The notes below the pieces were generated by a model. That model was not told where the DNA came from, did not search any database, and saw only the letters and a program-made list of their open reading frames with translations. A DNA stretch of 9,782 nt from Clostridiales bacterium (lineage in GTDB: Bacteria > Bacillota > Clostridia > Oscillospirales > Oscillospiraceae): the NCBI GenBank assembly GCA_019422005.1, contig JAHZEF010000040.1, positions 1 to 9,782 on the forward strand, written 5' to 3'. The position numbers and the translations under genes were made by a program. Shown here piece by piece: positions 1 to 6,690 of the stretch (its first letter is position 1; each line of letters starts with the position of its first letter).

Positions 1-1
1 C

Positions 2-571
2 GATCCGGATCGGAACCTGCGTATTTTCGAAGGGCTGCGCAGCCGCGGAATTGCGCTCTCTCCGCGGGAGCAGTTTTACTATGCCCGGGAGCTGACCTAC
101 CACGGGCGGGACGCGGAGGCCGCGCAGCAGCTGGAAGCCTTCCTGCAGGGCGGCGAAGGCTGGATTGAAAACTGTATGGAGGCCTGCCGCGACCTGGCTG
201 CCTGCTATCAGCGGCTGGGACAGGAAGAACTTGTCTTCCCGGCCCTCTCCGCCGGCCTCCGCTATGGCCCGCCAAGAGCGGAGCTCTGCTGCGACCTGGG
301 GCAATATTTTATGGACCGGGGCGAATACCGGACTTCCGTTTTCTGGTATGAGCTGGCCCTGACGCGTCCGAAGGACGAGGCGCATGGCGGTTTTTCCATT
401 CCGGACTGTCACGATTATATCCCCTTTCTGCAGCTCTGCGTCTGCTGGTACCGGCTGGGAGACGTGGAAAAATCCAGGGCTTTCAACCGTCTCGCGGCCA
501 ACGTCAGGCCCCACAGCACAGTCTGCCAATCCAACTTTCAATTCTTTGAGAACAGCAGCCCCCAAGGCTGA
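2..571 (+). CDS. C-terminal TPR part of a family 2 glycosyltransferase (5' end outside window)
   Basis: An open frame runs in from the left edge and ends at TGA 569-571, giving 189 residues. I recognise the C-terminal helical-repeat half of clostridial TPR-containing family 2 glycosyltransferases (SunS-like). Markers are SPREQFYYARELTYHGRD near residue 21, then EACRDLAACYQRLGQ, PPRAELCCDLGQYFMDRGEY, SVFWYELAL, and YIPFLQLCVCWYRLGD followed by a last helix pair. Each block has the small/large residue spacing of TPR helices (W/Y, A, G, Y pattern). The N-terminal GT-A catalytic domain, with its DxD motif and nucleotide-sugar site, must lie upstream and is not visible, so substrate and product cannot be given. 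Proteins of this build glycosylate peptides, proteins or surface polymers in the cytoplasm. The C-terminus looks complete. Family is fairly sure from pattern memory; exact role unknown. Confidence 0.75.
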   Translation, partial: DPDRNLRIFEGLRSRGIALSPREQFYYARELTYHGRDAEAAQQLEAFLQGGEGWIENCMEACRDLAACYQRLGQEELVFPALSAGLRYGPPRAELCCDLGQYFMDRGEYRTSVFWYELALTRPKDEAHGGFSIPDCHDYIPFLQLCVCWYRLGDVEKSRAFNRLAANVRPHSTVCQSNFQFFENSSPQG

Positions 572-629
572 AGCTGCCTGGCTGCGGCCGCGGCATTCCC
601 CCGACCGGGCGGCAGAGGTTCTGCCCAGC

Positions 630-677
630 CCGCCGGCCGGATTCTGAATCCCGGCGGAACTGCTGAAATTATTTTTT
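630..677 (+). terminator. Possible weak terminator after the glycosyltransferase gene
   Basis: Arms GGATTC (639-644) and GAATCC (646-651) are extended by CCGCCG (630-635) and CGGCGG (652-657) with a 3-base bulge. A run of six T follows at 672-677, but about 14 bases after the stem, which is far for an intrinsic terminator. A second small hairpin (GGCAGA 611-616 / TCTGCC 620-625) lies just before it. Position after a stop codon supports the call; the distant T-run argues against it. Confidence 0.35.
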
Positions 678-774
678 GAACCCGGCCGGGCTAAAAATCC
701 GGCTGCGCGGCAAACTAGCCGTGGGGTGAGTTTTCAATGCAAAACCGTATAACCGGCTCCGGCAGCTTCCGGCC

Positions 775-1275
775 ATGCGCTGTCTGATCCGCCGCGTCTG
801 CGGACATACGGAAGCCGTATTCCTGCAGGGTTCTCCGGAGGCAGTCCGCCGCCGGATGAAGGTGCTTTCCCATATGCGCTGCGAAGCCTGCCGCACCGCG
901 GCTGCCCATCAGCTGGTCATCATGCGGTATGCTGAATACCGAAGCCGGTTTCCATTCTGCCGGACGCTGCCCGGCAGCTATCATCCTGAGGAGAAAACAA
1001 TCGCCGTTTTCGTACCGGAACACGGCGAGGCCGAACTGGATGACCGCGCAGAGGAGCTTCGCGCCGCGGTCCAGATTCTCCGTGAACAGCACGCCTTCCC
1101 CGTGAAGATACTCCGGCAGGCGGAGGCTTCCGTGCAGTCCTACCTGCGCCGCAGCCCGCTGGGCAGTACCGGAACCGCAGTCCGGAACGTATATCTTTCC
1201 CTCGACCCTGGCCTGAACGACGGGGATGGGCGTTCCGTCCGCCATGCACTGCTGCGGCTGCTGGAATGGCTGTGA
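775..1275 (+). CDS. Hypothetical protein with a CGH...CxxC putative zinc site
   Basis: 166 residues, no function recognised. The N-terminus carries C9-G-H11, then a short hydrophobic and basic stretch (VFLQGSPEAVRRRMKVL), then C36-E-A-C39. This spacing resembles the small clostridial zinc-ribbon-like domain that reads CGH, about 25 residues, CxxC; C9, H11 or C3, C36 and C39 are the likely ligands. The remainder is helical and charged, with no membrane segment or signal peptide. ATG 775 is the only ordinary start in this frame after the in-frame stop at 727-729, but it has no Shine-Dalgarno sequence. A good one (GGGGTGAG, 723-730) precedes a different ATG at 737 in another frame. Codon use (C/G-rich third positions) favours this strand over the equally long frame opposite. 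It probably shares a transcript with the next small gene, 67 bases on. Confidence 0.6.
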   Translation: MRCLIRRVCGHTEAVFLQGSPEAVRRRMKVLSHMRCEACRTAAAHQLVIMRYAEYRSRFPFCRTLPGSYHPEEKTIAVFVPEHGEAELDDRAEELRAAVQILREQHAFPVKILRQAEASVQSYLRRSPLGSTGTAVRNVYLSLDPGLNDGDGRSVRHALLRLLEWL

Positions 1276-1342
1276 CCGCTTGTGTCGAATTTCCACGTAT
1301 GGGGCTCTCCCGCTTCGGATACACTAGCGCGGGGGTGATCCT

Positions 1343-1525
1343 GTGCAGGAGTTTCATCTTTGCCTCTCTGATCTGCTGGATCAGGACCTGACGGCCTATG
1401 AGTATTTTCAGTCGCTGCCGCCCTCGGTCCAGCAGCTGCTGCGCGGCTGCGAGGTCTGCACATTTTCCGAATTGCAGGACCGCGCCCGCGCGCTGATGCA
1501 GATCCGGCAGGCAGAGCAATTTTGA
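1343..1525 (+). CDS. Small acidic hypothetical protein, 60 residues
   Basis: GTG start with a strong G-rich Shine-Dalgarno sequence (GGGGGTG, 1330-1336) six bases upstream, and TGA at 1523-1525. The protein has an acidic N-terminal helix region (LCLSDLLDQDLTAYEYF), a central SLPPSVQQLL motif, and a basic C-terminal helix around FSELQDRARALMQ. The pattern 'YEYFxSLPPxVQxxL...F.ELQ..A' is familiar from short unannotated clostridial proteins, but no function is known to me. No cysteine pair, membrane segment or signal is present apart from two isolated cysteines (residues 36 and 39 as CEVC) that could form a minimal metal site. It lies downstream of the putative zinc-site gene and ends just before the shared terminator. 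The strong ribosome site and codon use make it a likely real gene. Confidence 0.65.
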   Translation: MQEFHLCLSDLLDQDLTAYEYFQSLPPSVQQLLRGCEVCTFSELQDRARALMQIRQAEQF

Positions 1526-1532
1526 AGGCGTG

Positions 1533-1574
1533 AACGGCAGAGGCCTCCGTATGGGCCTCTGCCGTTCCGTTTTA
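1533..1574. terminator. Terminator between converging genes (60-residue gene and vanT)
   Basis: A perfect 13-bp stem: AACGGCAGAGGCC (1533-1545) pairs with GGCCTCTGCCGTT (1554-1566) around an 8-base loop. On the + strand it is followed by CCGTTTTA, starting 7 bases after the stop at 1525. On the - strand it lies 6 bases after the vanT stop (1572-1574) and is followed by a poorer T-stretch. It most probably serves both converging transcripts. Confidence 0.8.
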
Positions 1575-3662
1575 CAGCCGCGCTTTGTTTTCCCGGTATA
1601 CGATTCCCAGGCGCGGGCTCAGACGGGACAGCAGTTCATTGGTAATGGTACCGCAGCGCTCCGCCAGATCCTCTGCGGAAATCCCCTCCTCCCCATCCTG
1701 CCCGATGATGGTCGCTGTGTCGCCGCTGCAGGCCTCCGGTACGTCTGTGACGTCGGCCATCAGCTGATCCATACATACCCTGCCCACAATCGGCGCCCGT
1801 TTTCCGCGCAGCAGCAGCTCCGCGCCGCGCTGGGCCAAATCCCGCGGCAGGCCGTCGGCATAGCCGATGGAAACCACTGCCAGCCGCGTCGCTCTTTCCG
1901 CCCGGAACAGCAGGCCATATCCGGCGGCCTCTCCCGCCTCCAGCCGCCGCACAGAGGCGACGCGGGCCCGCAGGGACAGGACCGGCCGCAGTTCCAGATC
2001 CGATAAAACCGGCCTCCGGTCGCTGCGCACGCCATACAGCGCTGTCCCGATCCGGGCATAGGCGCAGGGCTGCGGCGGCAGATTCCAGACAGCGTAGCTT
2101 GCCTGCAGATGCAGTTTGCCGGGATGATCGCCTGCGGAGCGCACCGTATCCGCCGCTTCCCAAAAGGAGTCGACCTGACGCTGCGTATACGCCAGATCCG
2201 CAGGTTCCAGGCTGTCCGGCACGCACAGATGAGTAAACATCCCACGAAAGCGCAGATATGGCAGCGCATACAGGCCCCTCAGCGTTTCCGGCTCATCTGC
2301 CCGGACTCCGAAGCGGTGCATCCCGGTATCCACCGCCAGATGTACCGGAATCCGCCGCCGCTGGGCAGACAGGGCTGCAGCATATTCAGCATCCAATACC
2401 GTCTGCGTGGCCCGGCTGCGCGCCAGACGTGGCGCGAGTTCCGGAGGCGTATAGCCCAGGATCAGAATTTTCCCCCGGATTCCGGCTCTGCGGAGCGTCT
2501 CCGCCTCCTGCAGGCAGGCCACTGCAAAGGCGTGGACGCCTTCCCGCTGCAGCGCTCTGGCTATGCCCTTTGCCCCGTGGCCGTATGCGTCCGCCTTTAC
2601 CACCGCCATCAGGCGGCATCCGTCCTGCAGACGGCGCTGCAGGAGGCGTACGTTATGCCGCAGGGCGCCCAGATCCACTTCACGCCAGGCGCGGCTCTCC
2701 GCCGGCACCAGATCCGGCCGGAGAAGCTGCAGTCCGGCAGCCGCAGCGGCGCTTCCCAGTAGGACAGCCAGGAAATGCAGCAGGCTGTTGTCCACAAGCC
2801 ACCGTTCCCATCCCAGCAGCTCAGCTGCCCCGCGAACCAGGACAATCACCCAGGGGTGCAGCAGATAGATCCAAAGGGAAGAACGCCGGGCCGCAGGATT
2901 CCGTCCCCTGTTGCACTGCAGCAGCAGGGAAAACAGAAATACCATGACCAGCGGAAGCAGCAGATACATGCTGTCATGCCTTTGTACGCCCAGGCCGCGC
3001 AGAAGCAGCGCCTCGCCGGACATGGCCGTCAGAGACGCCAGTGCGCACGGCACCGAAACCTCCAGCCGGCAGGACCAGCCTGCCTCCCCCAGCAGCAAAA
3101 ACAGCGGCGCAAAGAAAATTCCGTTTCTGGTATGGTCAAACAGACAGAATAAAACGTCATAAAATGGCTGCAGCCCGGGGATCCGAACGGCCAGGCCGTA
3201 ATAGCTGTCTCCGCCCAGTCCGATCAGATACAGCAGAAAGGCGGCCGGGATTGCAGCCCGCATACCCAGACGCGAGAGGCCGGCCGCAATTGCCGTCCCC
3301 AGCAGAACCGCCGGAAAATACCAGAGATGATACAGCGTCCCCTCGGCCAGCAGCTTCCGGAGCCCTTCTGAAACCGTAAACCCGCCCATGTAGAGATTCA
3401 GCGGCAGGTACAACAGAATTGCCGCTCCGTAGAGCGCCGCCATGCGTTTCCAGAACCGCAGAAGCCCCTGCCAGCCGTTCCGGGACAGGAAGTGCCCGGT
3501 CGTCATAAAGAAGAACGGCACCGCAATCCGCCCCACAACGCGGGTCAGAAGAAAATCCGCCGTCCCGCTGTACGAAGCCAGCGGCGAAGTATGGATCGCA
3601 ACCACTAGGACGGCCGCCAGCAGCCGAACATCATCCAGCGCCGCAAACTGCCGGTTTTTCAT
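1572..3662 (-). CDS. vanT: VanT-type membrane-bound serine racemase
   Basis: 696 residues in two parts. Residues 1-320 are hydrophobic with about ten membrane segments and acyltransferase-3-like features (LAAVLVVAIHTSPLAS, IAVPFFFMTTGHFLSR), the half thought to take up L-Ser in VanT proteins. Residues 325-696 are an alanine-racemase fold. The PLP lysine is K356 in AVVKADAYGHG, the catalytic tyrosine is Y601 in VSIGYADGLPR, and ARIGTALYGV and GRVCMDQ are also conserved. N675 in GTITNELLSRL aligns with Tyr354 of Geobacillus alanine racemase, where Asn is the change linked to serine racemisation. This supports D-Ser supply for the ligase rather than cell-wall alanine racemase. Its ATG overlaps the vanXY stop by four bases (ATGA, 3659-3662). 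Close in length to VanTG (about 712). Last gene of the effector operon, ending at the 1533-1574 hairpin. Confidence 0.93.
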   Translation of the reverse strand: MKNRQFAALDDVRLLAAVLVVAIHTSPLASYSGTADFLLTRVVGRIAVPFFFMTTGHFLSRNGWQGLLRFWKRMAALYGAAILLYLPLNLYMGGFTVSEGLRKLLAEGTLYHLWYFPAVLLGTAIAAGLSRLGMRAAIPAAFLLYLIGLGGDSYYGLAVRIPGLQPFYDVLFCLFDHTRNGIFFAPLFLLLGEAGWSCRLEVSVPCALASLTAMSGEALLLRGLGVQRHDSMYLLLPLVMVFLFSLLLQCNRGRNPAARRSSLWIYLLHPWVIVLVRGAAELLGWERWLVDNSLLHFLAVLLGSAAAAAGLQLLRPDLVPAESRAWREVDLGALRHNVRLLQRRLQDGCRLMAVVKADAYGHGAKGIARALQREGVHAFAVACLQEAETLRRAGIRGKILILGYTPPELAPRLARSRATQTVLDAEYAAALSAQRRRIPVHLAVDTGMHRFGVRADEPETLRGLYALPYLRFRGMFTHLCVPDSLEPADLAYTQRQVDSFWEAADTVRSAGDHPGKLHLQASYAVWNLPPQPCAYARIGTALYGVRSDRRPVLSDLELRPVLSLRARVASVRRLEAGEAAGYGLLFRAERATRLAVVSIGYADGLPRDLAQRGAELLLRGKRAPIVGRVCMDQLMADVTDVPEACSGDTATIIGQDGEEGISAEDLAERCGTITNELLSRLSPRLGIVYRENKARL

Positions 3663-4399
3663 CCCGCATTCCCCCAGAACGTGACGAAAAACCCCGCCTG
3701 GTTGTCGCCGGAAATCTGACAGCAGCCCTCCGGCGCCTCAATCACCGTCTGCCGGCCGGCGCAGCGCACATAGGACACCTGCACCGTCCGCCGTCCCGGA
3801 AGCCGGCAGTGCCTCGGCCCATGCTGCAGAAAGCCGGCGTATTCCTCCAAGCACAGCCCATGCTCCCGCATCAGCTGCGCATGCGGCACGCCCACATACC
3901 GGAAATGCCAGGGCTCCCATGCAATCCCCGTCAGGCCCTGCTTTTCCTCTGAATACCGTTCAATGAAGCCGTAACGCGCCGCTGCATGCCGAAACGCACC
4001 GCAGATCCCCTCCTCCGGGAATGCGGGACGAATCCAGTCGATTTCCGGCGCCGCCTTTCCCAGATCCACCGCCAGGCCCGTCTGGTGTTCACTGCAGCCC
4101 GGCAGCGCCACATAGCTGCGCGTAAAGGCCTCGCCATGCGCTTCCATGGACTGCTCCCAGATGGCCTGCTGTTCCGCGCCGCTGCGCCACCCGGAAACCG
4201 GGACAATCTCATGCTCTCCCCCCACCGACCGGATACAGTCCTGCAGCAGAAGCGCTGCACGGCGCTCCATCCAGATGCCGCGGCCCGCATCCACCGGCAG
4301 GAGCTGAATCCCGCCGTCCCGGCGCAGCGGGCTGCTGCGGTTCACAACAACCAGCGGCCCGGAAAAAACCTGCTCTTCCGCACATAGGATCGTTCTCAT
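3659..4399 (-). CDS. vanXY: VanXY-type D,D-dipeptidase/D,D-carboxypeptidase
   Basis: 246 residues from ATG 4399; the frame is open further upstream (to 4450), but ATG 4399 overlaps the ligase stop as ATGA and gives the expected length (VanXYG is about 254). Zinc peptidase of the VanX/VanY (M15) group. SxHxxGLAxD is seen as CSEHQTGLAVD, giving zinc ligands H105 and D112. WEPWHFRYVG supplies catalytic E162 and ligand H165. The substrate-binding arginine is R72 in VSGWRSGAEQ. No signal peptide, which fits the cytoplasmic bifunctional VanXY enzymes that cut D-Ala-D-Ala and the last D-Ala of UDP-MurNAc-pentapeptide but spare D-Ala-D-Ser. The roughly 55-residue tail after the catalytic core, ending near CQISGDNQAGFFVT, resembles that of VanXYG. 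It lies between the ligase and vanT, overlapping both by four bases. Confidence 0.92.
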   Translation of the reverse strand: MRTILCAEEQVFSGPLVVVNRSSPLRRDGGIQLLPVDAGRGIWMERRAALLLQDCIRSVGGEHEIVPVSGWRSGAEQQAIWEQSMEAHGEAFTRSYVALPGCSEHQTGLAVDLGKAAPEIDWIRPAFPEEGICGAFRHAAARYGFIERYSEEKQGLTGIAWEPWHFRYVGVPHAQLMREHGLCLEEYAGFLQHGPRHCRLPGRRTVQVSYVRCAGRQTVIEAPEGCCQISGDNQAGFFVTFWGNAG

Positions 4400-5445
4400 G
4401 CTTCCAGCCCCAACGCAATCAGCCGGTCGACCAGCGGCCCAAACTCCCATCCGGCGCCGCGCATCATCGCAGGGTACCGGCTGTGTGCCGTAAATCCCGG
4501 GATGGTATTGATCTCATTAAATACCACCTCGCCGTCCGGCTTCAAAAACAGATCCACTCTGGCAAACACACGGCAGCCGAGCGCCCGGTAAAGCGCAGCG
4601 GCCGTCCGCCGGATCTCCGCCGCCTTTTCCTCCGAAATCCGGGCCGGGCAATGAATGACGGACGTACGCAGCGTGTATTTCTCTTCATAGCTGAAAAAAC
4701 CGCCGCTCAGTTCCACTTCGTCCACCATGCCGATCGTCAGCGTATCATTTCCGAGAACAGCACACCCCACTTCGAAGCCCTCCACAGCCTCTTCCAAAAG
4801 GATTTCCGCATCGTGCCGCGCGGCCTCTTCCACCGCCGGTGCCAGTTCCTCCCTGTGCGCAACCCGGCTGACGCCGAAGGAGGAGCCTGCCCGGACCGGC
4901 TTCACAAACAGCGGATATCCGATGGATTCCGCTGCGCCCGCAATTGCAGTCCCCGGGCTTCCGCGCTCAAAAACAGCGCCGCGCGGCGCCCGCACACCCG
5001 CCTGTTCCGCCAGCCTGTGGGCACGGGCTTTGTCCATACACAGCGCACTGGACAGAGTGCCGCAGCCGATGATCGGAATGCCTGCCAGCTCCAGCAGCCC
5101 CTGGACCGTCCCATCCTCTCCGTTCCTGCCGTGCAGGACCGGAAACGCGCCGTCCAGAAGGAAACGCGCCGGGGCCGGCGTAAAGACAACCAGCTCACGG
5201 CGGAGCCGGTTCGGTGATATCATGCAGGGCCGGCACAACCCTGTTTTCCGGTGCCAGCTTCCGTCTGCGATCCCCTCTGCCGGGCCGGTGTAATGGAACC
5301 ATTCCCCTTCCCTGGTAATCCCCACCGGGAGCGCCGTATAACGTTCCCGGTTCCAATGGCGCAGAATTGCAGCGGCCGACTGCAGAGACACCTCATATTC
5401 CGCGGAACAGCCGCCAAACAATACGGCAATGACCGGTTTTTTCAT
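4396..5445 (-). CDS. vanG: VanG-type D-alanine:D-serine ligase
   Basis: 349 residues, full length for the family. ATP-grasp D-Ala:D-X ligase that joins D-Ala and D-Ser for peptidoglycan precursors. Visible: N-terminal VLFGGCSAEYEVSLQSA with the E18/S20 pair of the first substrate site, FPVLHGRNGEDG (101-112), LSSALCMDKARAH (131-143), ATP-binding FVKPVRAGSSFGVS (180-193), omega-loop EEKYTL (254-259), RVDLF (296-300) and metal-binding NEINTIPGFT (310-319). The EKYTL loop and GFEVGCAVLG block match the VanC/E/G ligases better than housekeeping Ddl or D-Lac ligases. The neighbouring serine racemase and vanXY genes confirm the D-Ser product. Start ATG 5445 with AGGGG about 8-12 bases upstream. First gene of the effector operon; candidate VanR boxes and a hairpin lie upstream in the 126-base gap after vanS. 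VanG is the closest recognised type; VanC/E-like specificity is shared. Confidence 0.93.
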   Translation of the reverse strand: MKKPVIAVLFGGCSAEYEVSLQSAAAILRHWNRERYTALPVGITREGEWFHYTGPAEGIADGSWHRKTGLCRPCMISPNRLRRELVVFTPAPARFLLDGAFPVLHGRNGEDGTVQGLLELAGIPIIGCGTLSSALCMDKARAHRLAEQAGVRAPRGAVFERGSPGTAIAGAAESIGYPLFVKPVRAGSSFGVSRVAHREELAPAVEEAARHDAEILLEEAVEGFEVGCAVLGNDTLTIGMVDEVELSGGFFSYEEKYTLRTSVIHCPARISEEKAAEIRRTAAALYRALGCRVFARVDLFLKPDGEVVFNEINTIPGFTAHSRYPAMMRGAGWEFGPLVDRLIALGLEA

Positions 5446-5478
5446 TCCTGATACCCCTTCCTGCCGGGGCGCATTGGA

Positions 5479-5522
5479 AAACCGCCCCGCTTTGGTACAA
5501 GCATACCAAAACGGGGCGGTTT
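5479..5522. terminator. Long hairpin between vanS and the ligase gene
   Basis: AAACCGCCCCG (5479-5489) pairs with CGGGGCGGTTT (5512-5522), and TTTGGTA (5491-5497) with TACCAAA (5504-5510), separated by one C/A mismatch. That makes about 18 paired positions with a 6-base loop (CAAGCA). In the - direction the stem ends in TTTTCC; in the + direction a longer T-rich stretch follows (GTTCTTTTGCTTTTT). It could end vanRS transcripts before the ligase gene, act as an attenuator, or serve as a two-fold protein site. Confidence 0.6.
5500..5508 (-). promoter_or_regulatory. Possible extended -10 of the vanG promoter, inside the hairpin
   Basis: On the - strand TGG-TATGCT reads as an extended -10 (TGnTATAAT with two mismatches), about 55 bases before the ligase ATG. 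No -35 hexamer is visible at 16-18 bases, as expected for an activator-dependent promoter. No better -10 was found between the candidate VanR boxes and the ligase gene. Start of transcription would be near 5493. Confidence 0.35.
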
Positions 5523-5554
5523 GTTCTTTTGCTTTTTCCTGAGGAACCCCTGCG

Positions 5555-5588
5555 ATTTTCCAACGAAATTCTTACAAATTTCTTACGG
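5555..5588 (-). promoter_or_regulatory. Three tandem candidate VanR boxes
   Basis: Read on the - strand, three 11-base units follow without a gap: CCGTAAGAAAT (5588-5578), TTGTAAGAATT (5577-5567) and TCGTTGGAAAA (5566-5556, next base T). Against the VanR consensus TCGTANGAAANT (from memory), the first and third units each differ at one fixed position and the second at two. Head-to-tail repeats at 11-base spacing are typical for OmpR/PhoB-family regulators. They overlap the last codons and stop of vanS and lie 110-143 bases before the ligase start. Confidence 0.6.
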
Positions 5589-6690
5589 GGAGCACAACCG
5601 TGAACCGCACCTGATTGTCCGCGCTGGACGCCCGTATCGAGCCGCCGTGCCGTTCTACAATCTGACGTGCAATGGCCAGCCCCAGCCCTGCTCCGCCGGA
5701 CGCCGAGCTTCTGGCGGAATCCAGGCGGAAAAACTGCTCAAAAATACGTTCCAGCTTTTCCGGCGGGATTGTGCGGCCGAAATTCAACACCATCAAAACG
5801 ATCCTGTCTTTCTCCATATGGCCGCTGATCTCGATCACGCTGTCCGGAAAGCTGTACCCGGCGGCATTGCGGAGCAGATTGTCAAAGACGCGGGCCAGCT
5901 TGTCAGGGTCGCAGTCACAGACCAGCGTCTGCGGAAGATCCAGCCTGCAGCGCAGCCCCTTTTCCGCCAGCACCGGCTCAAATTCACTGCAGATCTGTTC
6001 CAGCATGCGCCGCAGATCCACCTGCTGCAGCTCCAGGGCCAGTTCCGACAGATTGAAGCGGGTGATATCGAAAAACTCGTTGATCAAATCCTCCAGACGC
6101 AGCGCCTTGTCCAGGGCAATGCCCGTATAGCGGGCCCGCAGCGGGGCGGAGATATCCGGCTCGTCGCGCAGCAGGGACAGATAGCCGATTACGCTGGTCA
6201 GCGGCGTTTTCAGATCATGCGCCAGATAAACAATCAGGTCGTTTTTCCGCTGCTCCGCCTCTTTGGCCGCCATAGCGCTGCGAAGCGCGCGCTCCCGGAC
6301 CAGATTTAATTCATCCTGCACATTTTTCATGGCGGGCGGAAGGCTGACCGGCTGATCCGCCGCCTGCGCCATCTGCCCGGATGCCGAAACCAGTTCGTCC
6401 AGATACCGCAGCGGTTTGGAAAGATAGTGATAGCTGATCAGCAGCCAGCCAATTACAATCATCAGCCCCATCCAGAAAAGGATATAATCGCGGAACCAGC
6501 AGAGAATGATGTAGAGCATGCTGTTTTCATGCCAGACAAACATACTGCAGAATCCCCAGGCCAGAAATACGAACGCCACCACGCCTGCGGCGCACAGGAT
6601 CAGCGCCAGGACATACTGCACCAGCAGCTGGCGGGAAAGCTGGCTCCGGTACGTCCGCTTGGCGTCTGTCCTCGCAGATTTTTTACTCAA
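5572..6690 (-). CDS. vanS: VanS-type sensor histidine kinase
   Basis: 372 residues. Membrane sensor kinase of the glycopeptide-resistance two-component system. Two membrane helices (about 22-46 and 57-86) flank a very short outside loop of some 12-15 residues, so the sensor domain is minimal, as in VanSG-like kinases. A linker (about 88-148) precedes the dimerisation helix with phospho-acceptor H158 in VYLAHDLKTPLTSVIGY. The ATPase domain shows the N box FDNLLRNAAGYS (N271/N275), FGRTIPPEKLERIFEQFFRLD and GGAGLGLAIARQIVERHGG. The start is TTG 6690, overlapping the end of vanR by eight bases; the G-rich stretch GGGGGGTGGGG just upstream serves as ribosome site, and the next methionine (M50) is inside the first membrane helix. 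Its 3' end carries the candidate VanR boxes. Confidence 0.9.
   Translation of the reverse strand: MSKKSARTDAKRTYRSQLSRQLLVQYVLALILCAAGVVAFVFLAWGFCSMFVWHENSMLYIILCWFRDYILFWMGLMIVIGWLLISYHYLSKPLRYLDELVSASGQMAQAADQPVSLPPAMKNVQDELNLVRERALRSAMAAKEAEQRKNDLIVYLAHDLKTPLTSVIGYLSLLRDEPDISAPLRARYTGIALDKALRLEDLINEFFDITRFNLSELALELQQVDLRRMLEQICSEFEPVLAEKGLRCRLDLPQTLVCDCDPDKLARVFDNLLRNAAGYSFPDSVIEISGHMEKDRIVLMVLNFGRTIPPEKLERIFEQFFRLDSARSSASGGAGLGLAIARQIVERHGGSIRASSADNQVRFTVVLPVRNL

Noticed and set aside
715..1296. 193-codon frame on the - strand opposite the zinc-site gene
   Set aside because: The + strand frame has the CGH...CxxC pattern and third-position C/G bias; this frame shows no motif and would run against the neighbouring + strand genes. 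The choice is less secure than elsewhere.
2109..2947. Long + strand frames (217 and 229 codons) opposite vanT
   Set aside because: Shadows of the GC-rich vanT codons; low-complexity P/R/A-rich translations with no domain and no ribosome site.
4400..4450. N-terminal extension of vanXY by 17 residues
   Set aside because: Would lie within the ligase coding end, adds residues absent from VanXY proteins, and the ATGA overlap at 4399 is a better start.
4483..5217. 244-codon + strand frame opposite the ligase
   Set aside because: Opposite a fully conserved ligase; translation has no family resemblance.
5521..6309. 262-codon + strand frame opposite vanS
   Set aside because: Opposite a complete histidine kinase; Q/R-rich translation, no ribosome site, begins in the T-rich tail of the hairpin.
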